Assembly: GCA_002862985.1 (NCBI GenBank)
Contig: PKCY01000036.1
Span: 1-43,417, forward strand
Source: Haliea sp.
Lineage (GTDB): Bacteria; Pseudomonadota; Gammaproteobacteria; Pseudomonadales; Halieaceae
Direction: 5' to 3'
Length of the DNA: 43,417 nt
Positions 1-7,450 of this stretch are shown here, one piece after another. Positions within the stretch are counted from its first letter, which is position 1; each line of letters opens with the position of its first letter. The notes under the pieces were generated by a model, which saw only the letters and a list, made by a program, of their open reading frames with translations, did not search any database and had not been told where the DNA came from. A program made the position numbers and the translations under genes.

Positions 1-267
1 ATTAATGTCGAACTGGTCGAAGCCGCCGCGCGCACCATTCCGGCTGCTCACCTGCTGGCAGTCTGGGAACGAATTCTGTTTGACCCGCTGGAAAATCGTC
101 GTGGCTTCCCGGACCTTATCGCGTTGGGAAGCAGGGCAGGGGACTACTGCATGATAGAAGTCAAAGGTCCAGGCGACGCTCTGCAAGACAATCAGAAACG
201 CTGGCTGCGTTACTTTCAGACTCAACAAATTCCCGCACAAGTGGCCTGGGTAGAATGGACGACGTAA
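1..267 (+). CDS. VRR-NUC domain nuclease, FAN1-type (C-terminal end only)
   Basis: The frame is open from the first base of the window and stops at 265-267, so only the last 88 residues of a longer protein are present. They carry the VRR-NUC form of the PD-(D/E)XK nuclease core: RRGFPDLI with the acidic residue at 38, then IEVKGPGD with Glu53 and Lys55, then a DNQKRWL motif with Gln65. Bacterial FAN1 proteins, structure-specific nucleases that act on 5' flaps and interstrand crosslinks, end in this kind of domain. The stop lies 13 bases inside the next gene, a helicase, which suggests translational coupling and a joint role in DNA repair. The family is clear from the motifs. Whether it is a true FAN1 orthologue or a stand-alone VRR-NUC protein cannot be told without the missing 5' part. 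Confidence 0.85.
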   Translation: MNVELVEAAARTIPAAHLLAVWERILFDPLENRRGFPDLIALGSRAGDYCMIEVKGPGDALQDNQKRWLRYFQTQQIPAQVAWVEWTT

Positions 268-2555
268 CTGAGCTTGCCATTACCGTGACAGAATTGACTC
301 AATTCTGTCACCGCCGCGGTGATATTGACCAGCGCTTCAAACCCTCGCCCACGGGTGTGCAAGGAGTAGCCGGACACCAACGCGTCTACACTCGCCGTCA
401 GGCATCTTATCAGCGCGAGTACGCAGTTGAATATCAGCACACCGAACCGGGACTAATACTAGCGCTGCGCGGACGTGCCGATGGCTACGATCCGGAAGTG
501 GGGCTGGTCGAAGAAATAAAAACCTGTCGTGTCCCTCCAGATACAATCAGCGAACCTGTGGCGCAGTTACATCTGGCGCAGGCACGTCTATATGCAGCCA
601 TCATTGCTGCGCAGGAATTGCCCCCGCACTTAGACGTTAGGGTGACATGGTTTAATATCGACAGCGGGGAGGAATTCAATCGTACCGAGACGTATACGAA
701 AGAAGCGCTAGCGGAATTTCTTGATGCCACCCTGTCCCAATTTGCAGAGTGGTTGCGCAAACTGGCAGATGCACGACGCGCGAGAGATGCCAGTCTCGCC
801 GAGCTTGCATTTCCCTATGGGGAATTTCGCGAAGGACAGCGGGACATCGCTGAGCTGAGCTACAAGTGTATTGATCAAGGTGGACATTTATTACTGGAAG
901 CGCCCACCGGTAGCGGCAAGACCTCGGCCGTGTTATTCCCAGCTCTGAAGGCCATGGCCACCGACAAACATGACAAGGTAGTTTTCCTCACCTCAAAAAC
1001 GGTGGGACGCCGCGCTGCCGAAAACACACTTGCAGACCTCTCCGCAGCCGGCTATCGCGGCACTGCCCTCAGCCTGACAGCGAAAGATAAAATATGCCTA
1101 TCTCCGGGACGCGCGTGTCATGGGGATGACTGCCCCTACGCGCGTGATTACTACGAGAAACTCCCCGCAGCAATGTTCGCCGCCATCGAACAGGGTACAT
1201 TGCGACGCGGCGATATCGAGTCACTTGCCCAAACGTTTGAAGTCTGCCCGTACGAGCTGACCATAGACCTGCTGCCCTGGGTCGATGTGATCGTCGCCGA
1301 TCTACACTACGTTTACAGTCTAACGGCCACGTTGAGCGCTTGTATGGAATCCGACAACAAGCGCTGGACCGTATTGCTCGATGAAGCCCACAACCTCCCT
1401 GGCAGGGCACGGGATATGTACAGTGCCGGCCTCGAAAAAGCAGCACTGATGCGAGCAAAAACTCACGTGAGCGGGAACATGGCCAAAGCCCTATCGCGTC
1501 TCAACCGCCAATTGCTGGCACTGCAAAATGCATCCTGGCAGGAGGCTGAGTTTAACAGCAGCGAAAGCTTGCCTCCGGATCTGATAGCGGCCCTGCGGAA
1601 TTTCGTCAGCACCGTCTCGGAAGAGCTGGCGCAGGACCCAATATTTTTGCACCGCCACCCAGAATTAATGACCTTCTATTTCGAAGTTCTGCAGTTCCTG
1701 CGAGTGGCCGATCAGTGGGGCGATGACTACCGTTTTCAATTAAGCCGGGGGCCCGGTCGCCAGAGCTTGCGCGTTACGCTGAACTGCCTGGACTCCTCGC
1801 GCCAGTTGGCCGCGCGGCAACAACGCGCTCACTCGGTGATTGCCTTCTCGGCAACACTTTCACCCCTGCCCTGGTCCAAAGCGTCACTGGGTCTGGAAAA
1901 CGGAGCCGTGTGCTCTCGTGCCAACTCACCCTTTGACAGCGAACAACTACAGGTGTGGCTGGCAACTGATATCGATACCCGCTTCCGCCAGCGCGACACG
2001 ACTCTGCCGCAACTGGCACGGCAATTACAGCGCTGGCTAGCAGACATTCCCGGAAACTGCATTCTCTATTTTCCTTCCTATCGCTACTTGCAGGATTGCC
2101 TGGTACAGATGAAGTACGCTGGTGCCTCACCTGAATCGCGCACCCTTTGGGTCCAACACGCCCAACAGAGTGAGGGTGAGCGCGAAGAACTGCTGCAGTT
2201 ACTGGCAGAGCGCAGAGATGTAGCGGCGTTCTGCATACTTGGGGGTGTATTCGGTGAGGGGATTGACCTCCCCGGCGAGCAACTTTCCAGTGTCGTGGTA
2301 GTAGGAATCGGCATGCCACAGGTTAATCGCAATACCAGATTGCTAAAGGACTGGCACCAACAGCGCCATAACGCGGGGTTCGAATATACCTTCATGTACC
2401 CGGGGATGCAGAAGGTCGACCAGGCGCTGGGCAGAGTAGTGCGGCGACTCCAGGACACCGGCAGTGCGCTCCTGATCGATCCGCGCTATGGCGAAAAACA
2501 GTACCGAGCCCTTCTGCCCTGCTGGTGGGAGTACAAACCCTGGCCTAAATCGTAG
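255..2555 (+). CDS. DinG/XPD-like Fe-S DNA helicase with N-terminal PD-(D/E)XK nuclease motifs
   Basis: A 766-residue superfamily 2 helicase. Walker A is EAPTGSGKT at 215-223 and the DEAH box is at 376-379. Four cysteines (281, 288, 293, 331) sit between them as in the iron-sulfur domain of XPD, Rad3 and DinG. Late motifs include GVFGEGIDLPG and QALGRVVRR. Before the helicase, residues 70-115 show GRADG (Asp76), EEIKT (Glu87, Lys89) and a Q-rich helix ending in Tyr113, matching a RecB/Cas4-like nuclease core. So this is probably a nuclease-helicase fusion that unwinds 5'-3' and trims DNA. The start overlaps the preceding nuclease gene by 13 bases, so the two are probably co-translated. The helicase family is known to act on forked or R-loop DNA; the nuclease activity is inferred from motifs only. 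It is longer than typical DinG of about 700 residues because of the N-terminal part. Confidence 0.9.
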   Translation: MDDVTELAITVTELTQFCHRRGDIDQRFKPSPTGVQGVAGHQRVYTRRQASYQREYAVEYQHTEPGLILALRGRADGYDPEVGLVEEIKTCRVPPDTISEPVAQLHLAQARLYAAIIAAQELPPHLDVRVTWFNIDSGEEFNRTETYTKEALAEFLDATLSQFAEWLRKLADARRARDASLAELAFPYGEFREGQRDIAELSYKCIDQGGHLLLEAPTGSGKTSAVLFPALKAMATDKHDKVVFLTSKTVGRRAAENTLADLSAAGYRGTALSLTAKDKICLSPGRACHGDDCPYARDYYEKLPAAMFAAIEQGTLRRGDIESLAQTFEVCPYELTIDLLPWVDVIVADLHYVYSLTATLSACMESDNKRWTVLLDEAHNLPGRARDMYSAGLEKAALMRAKTHVSGNMAKALSRLNRQLLALQNASWQEAEFNSSESLPPDLIAALRNFVSTVSEELAQDPIFLHRHPELMTFYFEVLQFLRVADQWGDDYRFQLSRGPGRQSLRVTLNCLDSSRQLAARQQRAHSVIAFSATLSPLPWSKASLGLENGAVCSRANSPFDSEQLQVWLATDIDTRFRQRDTTLPQLARQLQRWLADIPGNCILYFPSYRYLQDCLVQMKYAGASPESRTLWVQHAQQSEGEREELLQLLAERRDVAAFCILGGVFGEGIDLPGEQLSSVVVVGIGMPQVNRNTRLLKDWHQQRHNAGFEYTFMYPGMQKVDQALGRVVRRLQDTGSALLIDPRYGEKQYRALLPCWWEYKPWPKS

Positions 2556-2876
2556 TTTTCAGCCGCCTGGGGTGTCAGTTGGAGTCAACTTTATTGGACG
2601 TTACCGCCCTTGTTTCTGCGCGCGAATCACTTAAATTGCTCGCCCTAAGCCAGCCGGGTCAGATATCTCGCCACAACAGGGCGCAGATGCCACCTGTTTA
2701 CAATGGGGAGCCAATGTTCCCGAGAAGTACCGGCTGTGCTACAGTCGGCGGCTGCTCAGCACAGTGGCCTCGGCCGGCCGGTAGTCAGTTACTCGGCCCC
2801 ACGCGGCACCCTGATAACTACATCAGCCATTGGTTGCCGGCTGCTCGAATAAATACAGGTACGGGGTACATAACGC
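2556..2876. other. Intergenic stretch before pntA, no gene seen
   Basis: This 321-base gap separates the helicase from the transhydrogenase operon. Open frames here have no recognisable protein content and clash with pntA. A 7-base inverted repeat (CTGTGCT at 2734-2740, AGCACAG at 2758-2764) is present, but its 17-base loop and lack of a T-run make it a poor terminator. The pntA promoter must lie here, but I see no convincing -35/-10 pair. Confidence 0.5.
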
Positions 2877-4019
2877 ATGCGCATCGCCATTCCGAAAGAA
2901 ACCCATCCAGGGGAATACCGGATACCCATCACGCCCACCCACGCCAAAAAGTTGTGCGCCATGGGCGCGGAGCTTGAAGTGGAAGCCGGTATGGGTGCAG
3001 GTTCAGGCTTCACTGATGCGGAATATTCCGCGGTAGGAGCCACCATTTCACAGGACCGCAACGCCATGTTTGGCAACGCCGACTTACTGCTGCGCCTGCG
3101 CAAGCCGGAGCCAGACGAAATCCGCCTGATGAAGCGCGGAGCCATTCATATCAGCTATCTGGACCCCTTCAATGAGCACACGCTGGTCAACGCATTCAAG
3201 GACGCGGGTGTCACTGCCATTAGTATGGAAATGATTCCACGCACCACCCGCAGCCAAAAAATGGATGCCCTGAGTTCCCAGGCCAACCTGGCCGGCTATG
3301 TGATGGTCATGCAGGCGGCAATTCACCTGCCCCGAATTTTTCCTATGATGATGACCCCGGCAGGCACGCTTAAGCCGGCCAACGTTTTCGTCATCGGCGC
3401 CGGCGTGGCAGGCCTGCAGGCAATCGCCACCGCCAAGCGCCTGGGTGCCAAGGTCACAGCCTTCGACACCCGCCCGGTTGTGGCAGAGCAGGTGCGCTCC
3501 GTCGGTGCGAAATTTCTGGAAATTGACCTCGGCGAAACCGGTGAGACTACCGATGGCTATGCCAAGCAGCTGACACCAGAACAAATAGCAATACAGCGAC
3601 AGGCGCAAAAAGAAGTGATCGCTAAATCAGACGTAGTGATTACTACTGCGCAGGTGTTTGGACGCAAGCCTCCGATACTGGTCACTAAAGACATGATTGA
3701 GGGAATGGCAAGCGGATCGGTGATTGTCGATATGGCCGCTGAAACAGGCGGCAACGTGGAAGGCTCCGTCCCCAATGAGATTGTTCAAGTCGCAGGCGTT
3801 ACCGTCATCGGCAAGGGCAACCTCGCGGGAGAAGTAGCTCGCGACGCCAGCCAGATGTACTCCGCCAATCTGTTCAGCCTAGTGGAAGATAACTGGAGCG
3901 AAGATGATAAAAAGTTCATGGTCGATTTCGAGCACGATATTTTACCCGGCTGCATCATCACACACGGTGGTGAAGTGACGAATACGACGATCAAGAATAT
4001 TCTGGAAGGAGGCGCATAA
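2877..4019 (+). CDS. pntA: NAD(P) transhydrogenase alpha subunit, NAD-binding part
   Basis: This 380-residue protein is domain I of the proton-translocating transhydrogenase, which passes hydride between NADH and NADP+ and couples this to proton movement at the inner membrane. The family signature IPRTTRSQKMDALSSQA runs from about 120, and the NAD-binding Rossmann loop GAGVAG is at 174-179, followed by an acidic residue at 197 suited to NAD rather than NADP. It has no membrane segments: those are in the next gene, so the enzyme is the split three-subunit type known from Rhodospirillum rubrum, not the fused two-subunit type of E. coli. The next gene starts two bases after the stop, and a third, pntB, follows. 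The start is the first ATG in frame with the MRIAIPKE family N-terminus. Confidence 0.95.
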   Translation: MRIAIPKETHPGEYRIPITPTHAKKLCAMGAELEVEAGMGAGSGFTDAEYSAVGATISQDRNAMFGNADLLLRLRKPEPDEIRLMKRGAIHISYLDPFNEHTLVNAFKDAGVTAISMEMIPRTTRSQKMDALSSQANLAGYVMVMQAAIHLPRIFPMMMTPAGTLKPANVFVIGAGVAGLQAIATAKRLGAKVTAFDTRPVVAEQVRSVGAKFLEIDLGETGETTDGYAKQLTPEQIAIQRQAQKEVIAKSDVVITTAQVFGRKPPILVTKDMIEGMASGSVIVDMAAETGGNVEGSVPNEIVQVAGVTVIGKGNLAGEVARDASQMYSANLFSLVEDNWSEDDKKFMVDFEHDILPGCIITHGGEVTNTTIKNILEGGA

Positions 4020-4020
4020 C

Positions 4021-4329
4021 ATGATATCTGTCGAAGTTTTTATCATACCGGACGAAGTTTTCCTCACATTTATCCTCATGTTGTCCATCTTCCTGGGCTT
4101 TGAGTTAATCAATAAAGTACCCGCCACTTTGCACACACCCTTGATGTCGGGTGCCAATGCCATTTCAGGAGTGACCGTAGTAGGCGCGATAAGCCTGGCC
4201 GGCAGCGGACAACAAGATCTGGCCAACTGGCTAGGTGCAGCCGCCGTCGCGCTTGCCACTATTAACGTAGTGGGCGGTTACCTTGTTACGGATCGCATGC
4301 TCGCCATGTTCAAAAAGAAGGGGAGCTGA
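4021..4329 (+). CDS. pntAB: NAD(P) transhydrogenase alpha subunit, small membrane part
   Basis: A 102-residue, mostly hydrophobic protein with about three membrane helices (roughly residues 12-30, 42-62 and 66-92). It matches the C-terminal membrane section that is fused to the alpha subunit in E. coli PntA but is a separate gene (pntAB) in three-subunit enzymes. With PntB it forms the proton channel, domain II. It begins one base after the pntA stop codon and ends five bases before pntB, so all three are translated from one message. The family motif around FELINKVPATLHTPLMSG is clear. Confidence 0.93.
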   Translation: MISVEVFIIPDEVFLTFILMLSIFLGFELINKVPATLHTPLMSGANAISGVTVVGAISLAGSGQQDLANWLGAAAVALATINVVGGYLVTDRMLAMFKKKGS

Positions 4330-4334
4330 TCGCC

Positions 4335-5693
4335 ATGGATACTCTAACTCAATACGCCTACATCATTTCCGCCGCGCTGTTCATTTTTGGCTTAAAGCAA
4401 CTGAGTTCACCCGCAACGGCTCGTCGCGGCAACGCGATTTCGTCGCTCGGTATGTTAGTCGCTATCGTCGCGACGCTGCTAGACCAAGATATTGTAGATT
4501 TTCAGTGGATTATCATCGGCATGGCTGTCGGCGGCATCATCGGTGGCTTGGCCGCGCGCTTGGTACAGATGACAAAAATGCCAGAAATGGTAGCGTTATT
4601 TAACGGTTTTGGTGGCATGGCCAGCTTACTGGTTGGCTGGGCCGCTTTTGCCTTCCGGCCAGACGCAGGCACCTTCACACTCATTACGATTATCCTATCC
4701 ATTCTGATTGGTGGCGTGACCTTTACCGGCTCCATGATCGCCTATGGCAAGCTTTCGGAAAGAATCAGCAGCGCCGCGCTTACGTTCAACGGTCAACAAG
4801 TGGTGAACAGCCTTGTCGTGCTGGGCATTGTGGCTAGCTCCGCAATGTTTTGTCTAGAACCCACTAACAGCGGGTGGCTTGTTTGGGTCATTGGCCTGTC
4901 ACTGCTGTTCGGTGTGATGGTGGTCATTCCCATCGGTGGGGCTGACATGCCGGTGGTAATTTCACTACTGAACTCCTACTCAGGCTTAGCCGCCTGCGCC
5001 GCAGGTTTCGCAGTAGACAACAACATCCTGATCGTGGCGGGGGCTCTGGTCGGCGCCTCCGGTATCATCCTGACCCAAGTAATGTGCAAAGCCATGAACC
5101 GTTCTCTATCCAACGTGCTGTTCTCGGGCTTTGGCAGCGGCAAGGTAGAGGCCACCAAAGTGGAGGGCGAAATCAAGCCCATTACCGCCGAAGACGCTTT
5201 CTATATATTGGAAGCCGCTTCAAGCGTTGCGATCGTCCCTGGTTATGGCATGGCGGTCGCCCAAGCCCAGCACGTGGTTAAGGAGCTGGCTGAATTGCTG
5301 GAGAAAAACGGCGCTGAAGTGAATTTCGGTATTCACCCGGTTGCCGGTCGTATGCCCGGACACATGAACGTGCTACTGGCCGAGGCGGATGTTCCCTATG
5401 ACCAGTTGCTGGAGATGGACGAGATCAACCCGCGAATGGAAACGGTGGATGTGGCGATTGTTATCGGCGCAAACGACGTGGTTAACCCCGCTGCGCGCGA
5501 GAATGAGTCTTCACCTATTTACGGTATGCCCGTGATTAATGTAGACAGTGCCCGCACGGTATTTGTGCTAAAGCGCTCAATGGCATCCGGTTTTGCAGGC
5601 ATCGAAAACCCGCTGTTCTACAAGGACAATACGCGAATGCTGTTTGGTGATGCCAAGGAATCCATTTCCGGGCTGGTGCGCGAATTCAGCTAA
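4335..5693 (+). CDS. pntB: NAD(P) transhydrogenase beta subunit
   Basis: A 452-residue protein with many membrane helices over roughly the first 260 residues (domain II, proton translocation) and a soluble NADP(H)-binding domain III after it. Domain III shows the GYGMAVAQAQ loop, the GIHPVAGRMPGHMNVLLAEA signature and the VIGANDVVNPAA motif, all typical of PntB. It works with the two preceding gene products to make NADPH from NADH using the proton gradient. It is the last gene of the operon: a strong hairpin terminator follows within 50 bases. Length and domain order match the family. Confidence 0.95.
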   Translation: MDTLTQYAYIISAALFIFGLKQLSSPATARRGNAISSLGMLVAIVATLLDQDIVDFQWIIIGMAVGGIIGGLAARLVQMTKMPEMVALFNGFGGMASLLVGWAAFAFRPDAGTFTLITIILSILIGGVTFTGSMIAYGKLSERISSAALTFNGQQVVNSLVVLGIVASSAMFCLEPTNSGWLVWVIGLSLLFGVMVVIPIGGADMPVVISLLNSYSGLAACAAGFAVDNNILIVAGALVGASGIILTQVMCKAMNRSLSNVLFSGFGSGKVEATKVEGEIKPITAEDAFYILEAASSVAIVPGYGMAVAQAQHVVKELAELLEKNGAEVNFGIHPVAGRMPGHMNVLLAEADVPYDQLLEMDEINPRMETVDVAIVIGANDVVNPAARENESSPIYGMPVINVDSARTVFVLKRSMASGFAGIENPLFYKDNTRMLFGDAKESISGLVREFS

Positions 5694-5716
5694 GCGATTC
5701 GAAAGAGCCTTAACAT

Positions 5717-5742
5717 GCCGGCCCATGCGCCGGCTTTTTTTT
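5717..5742 (+). terminator. Rho-independent terminator of the pnt operon
   Basis: GCCGGC at 5717-5722 pairs with GCCGGC at 5729-5734 and is followed directly by eight T residues. The T-run reaches the stop codon of the convergent epmA gene, so the two transcription units meet here. Confidence 0.85.
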
Positions 5743-6700
5743 AGCTACGCGTCCAATCAAAGGACAGTACATCCCTGATATCAGATACACCGGTTACCAG
5801 CATTAGTAACCGATCGATACCCAGAGCAACGCCGCTGCAAGCCGGCAGCCCATGAGCCAGCGCTGCCATCAGCTGTTCATCTACGGAACGCTCAGGCTGA
5901 TCGCGTTGTCGCCGCACCGCGTTATCCTTCTCAAAGCGCTTGCGTTGCTCTTGCCCATCGGTAAGCTCGCAATAGCCGTTCGCCAACTCCATGCCATCTA
6001 CGTACACTTCAAAGCGTTGACCCACGAAAACATCCGCGTCCCTAACGACTACTGAGAGTGCCGCCTGAGACGCTGGATAGTCATAGATAAAACAAATTTC
6101 CTTTGTTCCCAGCGTCGGCTCCAATACATGACTCATTAACAAATCCAGCCACAACTCACGATCCCCGGTCAAACCACCCGTATCAATGTGCAGTCCCGCA
6201 ACGACTTTGAGTTCGTCTGCGGTCGCCACAAACGGGTCAAGCTGCAGGCGCTGCAGGAAGAGCTGACGGTAACTGTATTTCTGCACCGGGCGCTCGCCCA
6301 GGCAATAACACAGGAGTTCGCCCACTTCTGCTATCAGCTGATGGTGATCAAATCCGGGGCGATACCATTCGAGCAAACTGAATTCGGGATTGTGGCGGGA
6401 GCCAGCTTCACCATCACGGAACGCTTTGGCAATCTGAAAGATAGGTTCACCATAAGCAGCGAGCAGGCGCTTCATGGCATATTCAGGAGACGTTTGCAGG
6501 AATCGCTGTCGCTGCTCTCCAATAGAAACTCCGCCCTCCACTGTTAGCGACTCAATTGAAGGGTCGGTGATGCCAGCGCTTGCAAGCAGTGGCGTCTCTA
6601 CTTCCAGAACGCCTCGTTCACTGAAAAACTGACGCAATCGAGCGAGTAATTTCGCCCGTTGGCGAAGCGATTCGAGACCTGAGCCGGGCCTCCAGTTCAC
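5741..6700 (-). CDS. epmA: EF-P beta-lysylation enzyme EpmA (PoxA/GenX)
   Basis: A truncated class II lysyl-tRNA synthetase-like enzyme that attaches (R)-beta-lysine to elongation factor P. It lacks the anticodon-binding domain; its 319 residues are close to E. coli EpmA. Class II motifs are visible: FFSERGVLEVETPLL (motif 1), FRDGEAGSRHNPEFSLLEWY (motif 2) and GVALGIDRLLML (motif 3). I place the start at GTG 6700, which gives VNWRPGSG, because EpmA proteins begin a few residues before this; the frame stays open upstream to 6772 but that would run into efp. The gene begins 19 bases after the stop of efp, which encodes its substrate, so enzyme and substrate are made from one operon. EpmB, which makes beta-lysine, is not in the window. 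Confidence 0.93.
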   Translation of the reverse strand: MNWRPGSGLESLRQRAKLLARLRQFFSERGVLEVETPLLASAGITDPSIESLTVEGGVSIGEQRQRFLQTSPEYAMKRLLAAYGEPIFQIAKAFRDGEAGSRHNPEFSLLEWYRPGFDHHQLIAEVGELLCYCLGERPVQKYSYRQLFLQRLQLDPFVATADELKVVAGLHIDTGGLTGDRELWLDLLMSHVLEPTLGTKEICFIYDYPASQAALSVVVRDADVFVGQRFEVYVDGMELANGYCELTDGQEQRKRFEKDNAVRRQRDQPERSVDEQLMAALAHGLPACSGVALGIDRLLMLVTGVSDIRDVLSFDWTRS

Positions 6701-6719
6701 TCTATGGACGTTCCGTCTC

Positions 6720-7295
6720 TCAGGACTTGGACGACGCGCGGCTCTGGTATTCCCCAGTCCGTGTGTCCACACGAATCACCTCACCCTGGCTGAGAAACAG
6801 CGGCACTTTTACCACTGCTCCGGTGGTCAACGTCGCTGGCTTGGTACCACCGGTGGCTGTGTCGCCCTTCAGCCCAGGATCCGTTTCTGTAATTTCCAGC
6901 TCCACAAAATTGGGTGGCGCGACCACTAACGGTGTGCCGTTAAAAAGAGTGACTTCGCACCGGTCCTGCTCCTTCAACCACAGGTGTGCGTCTGCTACCG
7001 CTGCTGCATCGGCCTGAAATTGCTCGAAAGTATCAGGCTCCATGAAGTACCAAAATTCGCCATCTGTGTAGAGATATTCCATGGTGCGGTCCATTACATC
7101 TGCACCCTCGAGACTCTCCCCAGACTTAAATGTGCGCTCCCACTGCCGTCCGGTTTTGAGATTGCGCAGCTTCACCCGGCTAAATGCCTGCCCTTTGCCG
7201 GGCTTTACAAGTTCATTGTCCAGAATAGAACATGGATCGCCGTCGAGCATGACTTTCAGGCCGGAGCGGAATTCGTTGGTGCTATAGTTCGCCAT
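6720..7295 (-). CDS. efp: Elongation factor P
   Basis: This 191-residue protein relieves ribosome stalling at proline stretches. The modified lysine is Lys34 within KPGKGQAF, the same position as in E. coli, and the following [10 protein letters not shown] matches the family. The C-terminal domain has [20 protein letters not shown] and ends in the usual VDTRTGEY. I start at ATG 7295 (MANYSTNEF), the conserved N-terminus; an upstream in-frame extension to 7394 is not conserved. epmA follows 19 bases downstream on the same strand. A possible -10 box (TATTAT on the minus strand, 7337-7332) lies about 40 bases upstream of the start, without a clear -35. Confidence 0.97.
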   Translation of the reverse strand: MANYSTNEFRSGLKVMLDGDPCSILDNELVKPGKGQAFSRVKLRNLKTGRQWERTFKSGESLEGADVMDRTMEYLYTDGEFWYFMEPDTFEQFQADAAAVADAHLWLKEQDRCEVTLFNGTPLVVAPPNFVELEITETDPGLKGDTATGGTKPATLTTGAVVKVPLFLSQGEVIRVDTRTGEYQSRASSKS

Positions 7296-7450
7296 GATGT
7301 TCTCAGTAAAAGATGATATTAAACGGCGACCATAATACCTCAGCGGGCACGGCAATGGCAGATATCCATATGTGAGTGGCGGCAGGCTCCCCATTTAGGA
7401 TATTCTATTTTCGTGGAATAGGGCCACGAACAGAGTTCAGGAGTGCCTAC

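Noticed and set aside
2734..2764. Inverted repeat CTGTGCT...AGCACAG as a terminator
   Set aside because: Seven-base arms with a 17-base loop and no T-run give weak support.
2579..2977. 132-residue plus-strand frame before and into pntA
   Set aside because: Overlaps the start of pntA in another frame, has no ribosome site and no family-like content.
7376..7450. In-frame upstream extension of the PilZ-like protein
   Set aside because: The GTG at 7376 has no ribosome site, while the GTG at 7451 follows CAGGAG at ideal distance.
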